Positions 5,607-12,480 of a DNA stretch of 12,480 nucleotides are shown piece after piece; position 1 is the first letter of the stretch; every line of letters begins with the position of its first letter. The DNA is from Actinobacteria bacterium ADurb.Bin346 (GTDB taxonomy: Bacteria > Actinomycetota > Humimicrobiia > Humimicrobiales > Humimicrobiaceae). Made by a program: the position numbers and the translations under genes. The notes beneath the pieces were generated by a model that was not told the origin of the DNA, searched no databases, and saw nothing but the letters and a program-made list of their open reading frames with translations. The DNA lies in NCBI GenBank assembly GCA_002068775.1, contig MWAX01000110.1, forward strand, positions 1 through 12,480, in the 5' to 3' direction.

Positions 5607-7075
5607 AAATTGGACAAAAAATCAGTATAAAGAAATTGATAAGCTGGACTGGCTGCAGTGTTTTATCTTACGGTGCCGCTGCAGATGGCCAGAATGCGTA
5701 TATAAGCTCTATATCTACCGACACCAGGAAGATTAAAGAGAATGATTTTTTTATACCTGTTTTGGGACAGAATTATGACGGCCATGATTTCCTGGCAGAG
5801 GCCGTTAAAAAGAAATGCGCTGGTTTTGTGATTGATTCCAGGCACAGCGGATCAGCAGATTCAGCGAGGTCAGGCACTGACCCAAAGTTATGGGAAAGGC
5901 TGGTCATTCTTCAGGCGGAAGATACAATAACTTTTTTACTTGACGTGGCGCATAACTATATAAGAAAGTTTAATCCTCTGGTAATTGGCGTCACCGGCAG
6001 CGCCGGAAAAACAACAACAAAAGATTTTATTGTAGAAATCCTTTCAGGAGCTTTTAATACCGGATTCACGCCCGGCAACTTTAATACTGAGCTGGGCATT
6101 GCACTTGCCGTGCTTGAAATCACAAAAGACACTCAGTTTTTTGTGGCAGAGCTCGGAATGAGAGCCAGCGGACAGATAGAAATGCTTTCAAAAGTCATAA
6201 ACATTGACATTGGTGCAATTACATCGGTTGGCGAATCGCACCTTGAGTTTTTTAATAATGTCGAAGACATTGCACTTGCAAAAGCGGAAATAGCTGTTTC
6301 CCTTGAAAAAAAAGGCGGGGTACTGTTTTTAAACAATGATAATGATTATGCGCAAATGATATTGGAAAATGTGCGATGCAGGATAATAAAATATGGAATG
6401 AATAATAACCTTGAGTTTAATTTCATCGGAAAAGGTGCGGACAGGGCAGGGTGTTATTCAATGGAGCTGTTCAGCGGAAAAAATAAAATCAATGAATTCA
6501 TGGTTCCGGTTGCAGGGTATCACAATCTTTACAATGCGTGCTGTGCCGCAGCAATATGCAGTTATCTCGGGGTGGATAAGGAATTGATTAAAAATGGTAT
6601 TGAAGGTGCTGCTGCTGGAGAAAACCGGATGGAAATATTTGAAAAAAGCGGGAAGATGATAATAAACGACTGCTATAATGCAAGCCCCATTTCAATGAAA
6701 TGTGCAATTGACACCTTAAAAACAGTTTCAGATGAAAATAAATGCCGAAGTGTCGCTGTGCTTGCTGACATGCTTGAGCTGGGGAAACAATCACAGTCGC
6801 TGCATTTTGAAATTGGCAGATACCTGAAAGAAAAAGAAATAGAAGTTCTGATTGCAATAGGCAAAATCTCATCAAATATATGCAATGGTTATGCTGAAGG
6901 CTCCGGGATATCCGGGCCGGACAACATAGACAGCGGTGAATCGCGCAAAGTATACTTTTTTAAAGACACAGAAAGCTTTATAAAAAATGCTGAAGAGATT
7001 TTAAAACCGGGTGACTGTATATTAATAAAAGGATCGAGAGCAAATAAACTGGAAAAACTTATAGATTTTATTTAA
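5591..7075 (+). CDS. murF: UDP-N-acetylmuramoyl-tripeptide--D-alanyl-D-alanine ligase MurF
   Basis: MurF adds the D-Ala-D-Ala dipeptide, finishing the cytoplasmic UDP-MurNAc-pentapeptide. The 494-residue protein carries S-T-D-T-R-K-I and Y-D-G-H-D-F in the N-terminal domain, the P-loop G136-S-A-G-K-T-T-T143, the G-N-F-N-T-E-L-G segment, N359-D-C-Y-N-A-S-P366, and a C-terminal I-K-G-S-R-A-N-K. Gly/Ser-rich stretches near residues 83-97 and 435-452 look like surface loops longer than in many MurF proteins. The start is uncertain. ATG at 5591 overlaps murE by 16 nt, with AGGA (5575-5578) 12 nt upstream. TTG at 5603 would overlap the murE stop in a TTGA junction and shorten the protein by four residues. 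Either way translation is probably coupled to murE. Confidence 0.95.
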   Translation: MGRGLKIGQKISIKKLISWTGCSVLSYGAAADGQNAYISSISTDTRKIKENDFFIPVLGQNYDGHDFLAEAVKKKCAGFVIDSRHSGSADSARSGTDPKLWERLVILQAEDTITFLLDVAHNYIRKFNPLVIGVTGSAGKTTTKDFIVEILSGAFNTGFTPGNFNTELGIALAVLEITKDTQFFVAELGMRASGQIEMLSKVINIDIGAITSVGESHLEFFNNVEDIALAKAEIAVSLEKKGGVLFLNNDNDYAQMILENVRCRIIKYGMNNNLEFNFIGKGADRAGCYSMELFSGKNKINEFMVPVAGYHNLYNACCAAAICSYLGVDKELIKNGIEGAAAGENRMEIFEKSGKMIINDCYNASPISMKCAIDTLKTVSDENKCRSVAVLADMLELGKQSQSLHFEIGRYLKEKEIEVLIAIGKISSNICNGYAEGSGISGPDNIDSGESRKVYFFKDTESFIKNAEEILKPGDCILIKGSRANKLEKLIDFI

Positions 7076-7120
7076 AAAAATATGCAATTATTTAAAAAAA
7101 GTGTAAATATTTAAAAAAAA
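7069..7120 (+). repeat. Three phased TATTTAAAAAAA repeats in the murF-mraY junction
   Basis: The 12-mer TATTTAAAAAAA occurs at 7069-7080, 7089-7100 and 7108-7119, with starts 20 and 19 bp apart, close to two helical turns. The first copy contains the murF stop codon TAA (7073-7075). Helically phased A-tracts bend DNA and can act as upstream promoter elements or binding sites for nucleoid proteins. I see no good -35/-10 pair after them, only TATAGG near 7125, so promoter activity is speculative. Confidence 0.6.
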
Positions 7121-7139
7121 GTTATAGGGATTAAAGCAA

Positions 7140-8153
7140 ATGACCTGGATTTTTACAGCAATAATTATTAGTGGTCTCATATCACTTATTTTTACGCCTG
7201 TCTTAATAAGGTTCCAGAAGAAAAAAAATATAGGACAGAAAATAAGGATTGACGGCCCTCAATCCCATGCAATAAAATCAGGCACGCCTACAATGGGCGG
7301 TATAGTATTTATTATAGCTGCACTTTTATCCTATGCAGCGATCAGCATTGTAAAATATTACAGATATGAAGACTTTAGCCTTGAGGGTATTTTTGTTGCG
7401 AGTGTTTTTTTGCTTTGCGGCATAGTCGGTTATGTAGATGACTACATAGCTTTAAAAAAGAAAAGAAATCTCGGGTTAAGAGGATGGATTAAAATATTCC
7501 TTCTTGCAATGATCTGTCTTTATTTTGTGCTTTTTGCAAAATACATCCTCCATTTCAGTACCTATATCAGCATACCTTTTACAAGCCTTCAAATCGAGCT
7601 CGGTAACTGGTATTATCTGATCCCTGTACTGATGATAATTTCCACTACAAATGCTGTAAATCTCACAGATGGCCTTGACGGGCTGGCAGCAGGCTCTGCT
7701 TCTATAGTGCTTGCCATATTCTGCTTTATTGCTTTTCTTGAATGGACAATACTGGAAGTTTCATATGGTATTGATGTTGCAGTTATATCGGGAGCTGCAG
7801 TTGCTGCCTGCGCGAGCTTTCTATGGTGGAATACATCTCCGGCAGAAATATTCATGGGCGATACCGGCTCTTTTGGCCTGGGTGGTCTTATTGCATCAGT
7901 TGCAATAATAATGAAACAGGAAATACTGCTTATAATGATAGGGGGTCTTTTTGTAGTAGAGACACTTTCAGTGATTATCCAGGTAGTGTGGTTTAAACTG
8001 AAAAGGAAAAGAGTGTTTAAAATGGCACCTCTGCACCACCATTTTGAAATGCTCGGATGGCCGGAAATAAAAGTGATCTTCAGGTTCTGGATAATATGCC
8101 TGTTATTTGGAGGCATCGGATTCTTTATATATTACCTGAAGTTTATTAATTAG
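7140..8153 (+). CDS. mraY: Phospho-N-acetylmuramoyl-pentapeptide-transferase MraY
   Basis: MraY is the integral membrane enzyme that transfers phospho-MurNAc-pentapeptide from UDP to undecaprenyl phosphate, making lipid I. The 337-residue protein is hydrophobic throughout with about ten membrane helices, the first at about 3-22. Signature motifs are G48-T-P-T-M-G-G54, D100-D-Y, N174-L-T-D-G-L-D-G181, F-M-G-D241-T-G-S, and the M-A-P-L-H-H-H motif with H299-H301. The aspartates and the His triad are the known Mg2+/UDP-site residues of the family. The start gives the usual short N-terminus before helix 1; AGGG near 7126 is only a weak ribosome binding site. It follows murF after 64 nt containing phased A-tracts and precedes murD by 84 nt. 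Confidence 0.97.
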   Translation: MTWIFTAIIISGLISLIFTPVLIRFQKKKNIGQKIRIDGPQSHAIKSGTPTMGGIVFIIAALLSYAAISIVKYYRYEDFSLEGIFVASVFLLCGIVGYVDDYIALKKKRNLGLRGWIKIFLLAMICLYFVLFAKYILHFSTYISIPFTSLQIELGNWYYLIPVLMIISTTNAVNLTDGLDGLAAGSASIVLAIFCFIAFLEWTILEVSYGIDVAVISGAAVAACASFLWWNTSPAEIFMGDTGSFGLGGLIASVAIIMKQEILLIMIGGLFVVETLSVIIQVVWFKLKRKRVFKMAPLHHHFEMLGWPEIKVIFRFWIICLLFGGIGFFIYYLKFIN

Positions 8154-8237
8154 ATTTTTTAAATTGGAATCATGTATAAATCCTGCACAGTCAACTGGTT
8201 TTAAAATTATTAAGATAAATAAAGAAAATGATGTGAA

Positions 8238-9710
8238 ATGCCAAACAGCAGCAGATGGCTTGACGATTTGAAAAATAAAAAAATAATGGTTCTGGGCCTT
8301 GGTAAAAGCGGTATTTCAGTAATTGAAAAATTGTCTGAAAAATCTTTAGATGTTATAGCCGTGGATTTAAACCCTGCACTGAACATAGGCTGTCAGCTTG
8401 ATTTTATGGCGAAGGAAAAAAACTTTAAGCTTGAAGTCAGGCTGGATGAAGAGGCTGATAAAAAACCCGGACTTTTAGATGGAGTTGAAATGATTATTGT
8501 AAGTCCGGGAATTTCTAATGAAAATGGTCTGGTAAAAGCAGCAGATAATAAAGGCATCCCAATTATAAGTGAAATAGAATTCGGCTGGCAATTGCTGGAT
8601 GAGAGCGAAAAAAAGAACACTATTGCAGTAACAGGGACTAATGGAAAAACAACAGTCGTGACTCTTATACAGAAAATTTTCGCCGGTTCGGGACTGGATG
8701 CTGTTTCATGCGGTAATATAGGCAATCCGCTGACAGCTGTATCCGGCAAAGGATTTTCGCCTGATTTGATAAGGGTTATTGAGGTCAGCAGTTTTCAGCT
8801 GGAAAGGATAAAAGGTTTTAATCCTTTTACAGGCATTATGCTGAATATAACAGGCGACCATATGGACAGACATCATTCAATGAAAAATTATGCGCAAATA
8901 AAATTCAGACTTTTTTCCAACAGCGGTGCAGGCCAGTGGGGTATCTTTAATGCAGATGATGCCAATATTTGCTCCTGGCTCAGGAGAGCCGGTTTTTATT
9001 CCGGCAGAGGCTTCAGTGTCCTGCAAAGCAGCATAAAAAAACAAATATTTCCCGGAATATACTATAAAAATGGCCGGGTGCTTTATGAAATCAGCTCAAA
9101 AGTCAGTGGCGAAATAGATATAACAGATTCAAGCCTAGTTGGAAATCATAATATTTCCAATATGATGGCATGCATTGCAGCAGCAAAAATATTTGGTTTA
9201 AAAGATAATTCCATTAAGTCTGCAATCAGAGATTTTAAAAATCTTGAGCACCGCACTGAGTTTGTTGCAGAGGTGGATGGAATAAGAGTGTTTAATGATT
9301 CAAAAGCTACAAATCCTGATGCCGCGATATGCGCTCTTAAAAGCTTCAATAAAGAAGTGACTTTAATACTTGGAGGCAAAGACAAGGACATGGATTTCAG
9401 TGTAATGATCCCGGCAATGGAAGAAACAGTGGAAAATGTAATTTTAATTGGAGAGGCAGGGCCAAAAATAGCCTCATGTTTTAATAATTACCGGTTTAAA
9501 AAAGGAAGAATGTCATTTTCCGTATATAGTTGCAGCAGTTTTAAGGAAGCTGTTGATAAATGTTTTAAAGTTGCCGGCAAAGGCAAAGTCATTCTTCTTT
9601 CGCCTGCATGTGCGAGTTTTGATATGTTCAAAGATTATAATGACAGAGGAAAACAGTTTAAAGAGCTTGTGCTTGAAAGGGCACTGAGAAAAAAAGATGG
9701 AAAGCAATGA
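8238..9710 (+). CDS. murD: UDP-N-acetylmuramoyl-L-alanine--D-glutamate ligase MurD
   Basis: MurD ligates D-glutamate to UDP-MurNAc-L-Ala in the cytoplasm. At 490 residues it is somewhat longer than E. coli MurD (438). The N-terminal nucleotide-sugar domain begins with the glycine-rich turn G20-L-G-K-S-G25 and has the V-S-P-G-I motif. The ATPase domain carries G133-T-N-G-K-T-T139, E-V-S-S-F-Q-L-E, the D-H-M-D-R-H motif, and K222 in Y-A-Q-I-K, the counterpart of the carbamylated lysine. The C-terminal domain shows N-D-S-K-A-T-N-P-D-A and S-P-A-C-A-S-F-D. No clear ribosome binding site precedes the ATG; a nearby ATG (8228) runs into TGA almost at once. The 3' end overlaps ftsW by 14 nt, which suggests coupling. 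Confidence 0.96.
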   Translation: MPNSSRWLDDLKNKKIMVLGLGKSGISVIEKLSEKSLDVIAVDLNPALNIGCQLDFMAKEKNFKLEVRLDEEADKKPGLLDGVEMIIVSPGISNENGLVKAADNKGIPIISEIEFGWQLLDESEKKNTIAVTGTNGKTTVVTLIQKIFAGSGLDAVSCGNIGNPLTAVSGKGFSPDLIRVIEVSSFQLERIKGFNPFTGIMLNITGDHMDRHHSMKNYAQIKFRLFSNSGAGQWGIFNADDANICSWLRRAGFYSGRGFSVLQSSIKKQIFPGIYYKNGRVLYEISSKVSGEIDITDSSLVGNHNISNMMACIAAAKIFGLKDNSIKSAIRDFKNLEHRTEFVAEVDGIRVFNDSKATNPDAAICALKSFNKEVTLILGGKDKDMDFSVMIPAMEETVENVILIGEAGPKIASCFNNYRFKKGRMSFSVYSCSSFKEAVDKCFKVAGKGKVILLSPACASFDMFKDYNDRGKQFKELVLERALRKKDGKQ

Positions 9711-10899
9711 ATTAGAAGGACTGCCGGAACAGGAAGAGAAATTTCAGAGATATAATGTTTTTAAGCTGAATACTGAATATTACTTCATATTTGTTATAAC
9801 ATTCCTCCTTTCCGTTATAGGCATTATAATGGTTGCAAGTTCTTCCGTAGCAGTCGGTGAGCAGTACTTCAATGATCCGTACTGGTTTATAAGGAGGCAG
9901 GCTATATGGTGGGTCATTTCCTTTATAATATTTATTCTTTTTTCAAGGATCAATTATAAATTCTTTTCCAGGATCTCTGTGTTTTTTATACTGATATCAG
10001 TCGGCCTTCTTGCAGTTGTGCTTTTCCCGGGAGTTGCTCAGGTAATTGGAGGCGGCAGGAGATGGATAGACCTGTACTTTTTTAATCTCCAGCCTTCTGA
10101 AATTGCTAAAATGGCCCTTATTATTTTTATAAGTGATTCCCTTAATAAGAGATACAGAGAAAAACCTGTATTTAAAAATCTTTTATGGCCGTCATTGATA
10201 ATACTTTTAATTGTGACGCTGCTCATATTTCTTGAGCCGGACTTCGGAGCAGTTGTAATAATATGGATAACAGTTTTTATACTGTTTTTTATAGGCAATG
10301 TAAGATGGCCGCACATGATTGGTCTGGGCTCAATCGGCATTGTCACCCTTATAGCTTATATGTTTATGGAAGAATACAGAAGAGAAAGGATTTTTGCATT
10401 CTTTTACAGGACAGGCGATTCTGCAGGAGTGAATTTCCAGGTGAACCAGTCGCTTATTGCGCTCGGGTCGGGAAACATTTTCGGCCTCGGGCTGGGTAAC
10501 AGCATCCAGAAATATTCATATTTGCCTGAAGCTCAAACAGATTTCATTTTTGCTATAATCGGGGAAGAATTCGGGATGGTGGGAACGCTGGTGATTATAT
10601 TACTGTTTTTGCTGCTTGCGTTTTTTTGCATCAGAGTATGCCTTAAGACTCAGGACTATTTTGGAAGAACGATTGCAGGAGCAATAACAGGTCTTATCAT
10701 AACCCAGGCAATTATCAATATTTGTGTTGTTGTGGGTCTTATGCCGGTCACAGGCTTGACGCTTCCGTTTATAAGTTTTGGCGGCTCTTCTCTTCTGACC
10801 TGCATGATTTCAACAGGCATAATACTCAATATTTCAAGGCAGAATTTTACTGTCACTAAAAAAACTGAAGAAGAACTAAGAAATGCCTTGCATGACTGA
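9697..10899 (+). CDS. ftsW: Septal peptidoglycan glycosyltransferase FtsW (SEDS family)
   Basis: FtsW polymerises lipid II into glycan strands at the division site together with its class B PBP, here probably the product of 2368-4086. The 400-residue protein has about ten membrane helices after a short acidic cytoplasmic N-terminus. Family motifs seen are the R-R-Q-A segment between helices 1 and 2, P133-S-E-I-A-K-M139, E180-P-D-F-G-A185, F-Q-V-N-Q-S-L-I-A-L-G-S-G, and L-P-E-A-Q-T-D282-F-I-F. Asp282 aligns with the essential SEDS aspartate. The residue two before it is Gln where FtsW proteins often have His. The C-terminal P-F-I-S-F-G-G-S-S is also typical. FtsW rather than RodA is favoured by the position between murD and murG. 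The start codon lies inside murD, with no strong ribosome binding site. Confidence 0.95.
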   Translation: MESNELEGLPEQEEKFQRYNVFKLNTEYYFIFVITFLLSVIGIIMVASSSVAVGEQYFNDPYWFIRRQAIWWVISFIIFILFSRINYKFFSRISVFFILISVGLLAVVLFPGVAQVIGGGRRWIDLYFFNLQPSEIAKMALIIFISDSLNKRYREKPVFKNLLWPSLIILLIVTLLIFLEPDFGAVVIIWITVFILFFIGNVRWPHMIGLGSIGIVTLIAYMFMEEYRRERIFAFFYRTGDSAGVNFQVNQSLIALGSGNIFGLGLGNSIQKYSYLPEAQTDFIFAIIGEEFGMVGTLVIILLFLLLAFFCIRVCLKTQDYFGRTIAGAITGLIITQAIINICVVVGLMPVTGLTLPFISFGGSSLLTCMISTGIILNISRQNFTVTKKTEEELRNALHD

Positions 10900-10941
10900 G
10901 AGGGTTTTCATTTACAGGGCTTTAAAACAGCGCTTGTCAAA

Positions 10942-10953
10942 AGAGGTAAAATG
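10942..10953 (+). promoter_or_regulatory. Ribosome binding site for murG
   Basis: AGAGGT (10942-10947) stands 3 nt before the murG ATG (10951-10953). The match to the anti-Shine-Dalgarno sequence is good but the spacing is short. It supports this start, as does the glycosyltransferase N-terminus beginning seven residues later. Confidence 0.6.
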
Positions 10954-12102
10954 TCCGGAAAAATAATAATAACTGCCGGCGGTACAGCAGGACATATCTA
11001 TCCCGCCCAGGCAATAATCGAGCATATAAGAAAAAATTATCCCGATGTCAGGATGCTTTATATAGGGACTATTTCCGGTATGGAAAATGAGCTGATACCT
11101 CCGCTCGGGATAAATTTTAGAAAGATACGAGCAACAGGTTTTTCAGCAAGCAGCAGTATTGGCAGAAAAATATACATATGTCTTAAATTTCTCTTTAATC
11201 TGGCAGCAGGAATTTTCCGGTGCATGGCTATAATCAATAATTTCAAGCCTGACTATGTACTCGGAATGGGCGGTTATATATGCGCCCCGGTTTTCATCTC
11301 TGCAATTTTAATGCGGAAAAGGATTGCAGTACATGAGCAGAATATGATACCAGGCCGTTTAAATAAATTCTTTGCAAAAACTGCAAAGCATATTTTTATA
11401 AGCTTTGAAGAGTCCGGCGCATATTTCAAAAAGAGGATAAAAAAAGACCCGGAGAAAATAATATTTTCCGGTAATCCGGTAAGAGAGGAAATAAAAGATT
11501 TTTTATTTTCCAAAACGGATTTTTCAAGATGGGGGCTGGAAGAGAAGCGATTTACAATTACTATATTCGGGGGAAGCCTGGGAGCGGAAAGAATCAATGA
11601 ATCTGCAATTTCATTGTATGAAAAGTTTAGGAAAAATGAAAAAATCCAGATCGTGCTCATATGCGGAAACAGGTTTTTTGAAGACTACAGCAGAAGGCTG
11701 AGCAGAATGCAAGAAAGCGCCGACTATGCTATTTTCCGTTTATTCCCGTACGTAAAGGAAATGGCTTCCATATACAGAGTATCTGACCTTGTGGTCTCAA
11801 GAGCAGGCGCAACCACAATTGCTGAGCTTGCAATTACAAATATACCTGCAGTGCTTGTGCCCTATCCGGAAGCTATTGAAAATCATCAGTACTTCAATGC
11901 GGAATATCTGGTAAAAAATAAAAAAGCTGTTTTAATAGCTGATGATGAATTGAGCGGAGAAACGCTTTCAGGAATTATTGAGGCTTTACTTGAAAATAAC
12001 TGCTATCAATATAAACAGATGAAAGCAGAGAATTTAATATTAAATAAATTAGACAGTGCTGCTATTATAACTGCAAAATTACTTGAGGAAAGGAAATCCT
12101 GA
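10951..12102 (+). CDS. murG: UDP-N-acetylglucosamine--N-acetylmuramyl-(pentapeptide) pyrophosphoryl-undecaprenol N-acetylglucosamine transferase MurG
   Basis: MurG is a GT28-family, GT-B fold enzyme at the inner face of the membrane that adds GlcNAc to lipid I, giving lipid II. The 383-residue protein is a little longer than E. coli MurG (355). The N-terminal domain has the glycine loop G10-G-T-A-G-H15, the second glycine loop G-M-G-G-Y, and H128-E-Q-N131 followed by P-G. The C-terminal UDP-GlcNAc domain has F206-G-G-S-L-G-A212, S-R-A-G-A-T-T-I-A-E, and the P-Y-P-E-A-I-E-N311-H-Q313 segment. A basic, hydrophobic patch at about 67-90 is consistent with membrane association. It follows ftsW after 51 nt and ends 4 nt before murC. 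Confidence 0.96.
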   Translation: MSGKIIITAGGTAGHIYPAQAIIEHIRKNYPDVRMLYIGTISGMENELIPPLGINFRKIRATGFSASSSIGRKIYICLKFLFNLAAGIFRCMAIINNFKPDYVLGMGGYICAPVFISAILMRKRIAVHEQNMIPGRLNKFFAKTAKHIFISFEESGAYFKKRIKKDPEKIIFSGNPVREEIKDFLFSKTDFSRWGLEEKRFTITIFGGSLGAERINESAISLYEKFRKNEKIQIVLICGNRFFEDYSRRLSRMQESADYAIFRLFPYVKEMASIYRVSDLVVSRAGATTIAELAITNIPAVLVPYPEAIENHQYFNAEYLVKNKKAVLIADDELSGETLSGIIEALLENNCYQYKQMKAENLILNKLDSAAIITAKLLEERKS

Positions 12103-12106
12103 TAAA

Positions 12107-12480
12107 ATGGAAACTGAAGCGGAGCTGGAAAAATACAAAAGTTTTTTTCTCATCGGCATAGGCGGCGCAGGCATGAGCGCAATTGCAGTGGTGCTGCAGG
12201 GTATGGGCTTTTCTGTAAAAGGCTCTGACCTGAAGAATTCAAGATATACAGAACTTCTGACGGGACAGGGCATTGAAATATTTATTGGCCATAATGCTGA
12301 AAACATAAAAAACTCAGATGCTGTAATATATTCAACTTCCATAACCGATGAAAATGACGAAATGGTTGAAGCAAAAAAACTCGGGCTTCCTGTGTTTACA
12401 AGAGGAGAGGTACTTGCATGGATAATGAACAGGAAAAGGGGCATCGCAATAACCGGCACTCATGGCAAAACAACTACAAC
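12107..12480 (+). CDS. murC: UDP-N-acetylmuramate--L-alanine ligase MurC (partial, 5' end only)
   Basis: MurC attaches the first stem residue, L-alanine, to UDP-MurNAc. The window edge cuts the gene after 124 complete codons and two bases; a full protein would be roughly 450-490 residues. The visible part is the N-terminal UDP-binding domain with the G17-I-G-G-A-G-M-S24 dinucleotide-type turn, G-S-D after the second strand, I-Y-S-T-S-I, and R-G-E-V-L-A. The ATPase P-loop G117-T-H-G-K-T-T-T124 is the last thing seen. The His in GTHGKTTT marks MurC rather than MurD or MurE, which have Asn there. The start follows murG by 4 nt; AAAGGA (12089-12094) lies 12 nt upstream as a rather distant ribosome binding site. 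murG and murC are probably coupled. Confidence 0.95.
   Translation, partial: METEAELEKYKSFFLIGIGGAGMSAIAVVLQGMGFSVKGSDLKNSRYTELLTGQGIEIFIGHNAENIKNSDAVIYSTSITDENDEMVEAKKLGLPVFTRGEVLAWIMNRKRGIAITGTHGKTTT

Noticed and set aside
7613..8116. Open frame of 167 codons on the - strand opposite mraY
   Set aside because: It is antisense to the highly conserved NLTDGLDG, GDTGS and HHH regions of mraY, has no recognisable domain and no ribosome binding site; a shadow frame.
8154..8237. Promoter or terminator in the mraY-murD gap
   Set aside because: TATAAA (8175-8180) has no suitable -35, and CAGT-CA-ACTG (8189-8198) is too short a stem with only a GTTTT after it.
12079..12459. Open frame of 126 codons on the - strand at the right edge
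   Set aside because: It lies opposite the clear MurC N-terminus with its glycine-rich turn and P-loop, so it is a shadow of murC.

Overview
The window is an almost complete division and cell wall (dcw) gene cluster from an AT-rich bacterium, all on the + strand: mraZ, rsmH (mraW), an ftsL-like gene, a class B penicillin-binding protein gene (ftsI/pbpB/spoVD type), murE, murF, mraY, murD, ftsW, murG, and the first 124 codons of murC, cut by the window edge. All ten complete genes are intact. I see no mobile element, tRNA, rRNA, CRISPR array or foreign gene. The MurE ligase carries the DNPR motif of meso-diaminopimelate-adding enzymes, so the organism probably makes DAP-type peptidoglycan. Gene order, AT-richness and frequent AGA/AGG arginine codons fit Bacillota, deep Actinobacteriota or related uncultivated lineages. 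I cannot place it more precisely from sequence alone.

Layout. Positions 1-285 hold no gene but carry the control region: a GC-rich imperfect hairpin (33-64), a likely extended -10 promoter (177-205), three TGG boxes spaced exactly 10 bp that look like a MraZ operator (207-235), and a perfect 12-bp palindrome just before the mraZ start codon (267-278). mraZ, rsmH, ftsL and the PBP gene follow with short AT-rich gaps and hardly any Shine-Dalgarno sequences. A second candidate promoter lies directly upstream of rsmH (754-783). The PBP gene, murE and murF overlap, as do murD and ftsW, and murG and murC are 4 nt apart, so these look translationally coupled. mraY and murD each follow AT-rich gaps; the gap before mraY contains three copies of a phased A-tract repeat.

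How the genes work together. MurC (partial), MurD, MurE and MurF add the stem peptide to UDP-MurNAc in the cytoplasm. MraY transfers the product to the lipid carrier (lipid I) and MurG adds GlcNAc (lipid II). FtsW polymerises lipid II into glycan and the class B PBP crosslinks it at the septum, with the FtsL-like protein as a membrane partner. RsmH methylates 16S rRNA and MraZ is the likely autorepressor of the operon. murB, ftsQ, ftsA and ftsZ would be expected beyond the right edge but are not visible here.

No undescribed multi-gene system is visible. The points worth a second look are regulatory (MraZ box array, leader palindrome, possible internal promoter with a very short leader, phased A-tracts), a 14-nt anti-Shine-Dalgarno match inside rsmH, and an unusual C-terminal extension of the FtsL-like protein.
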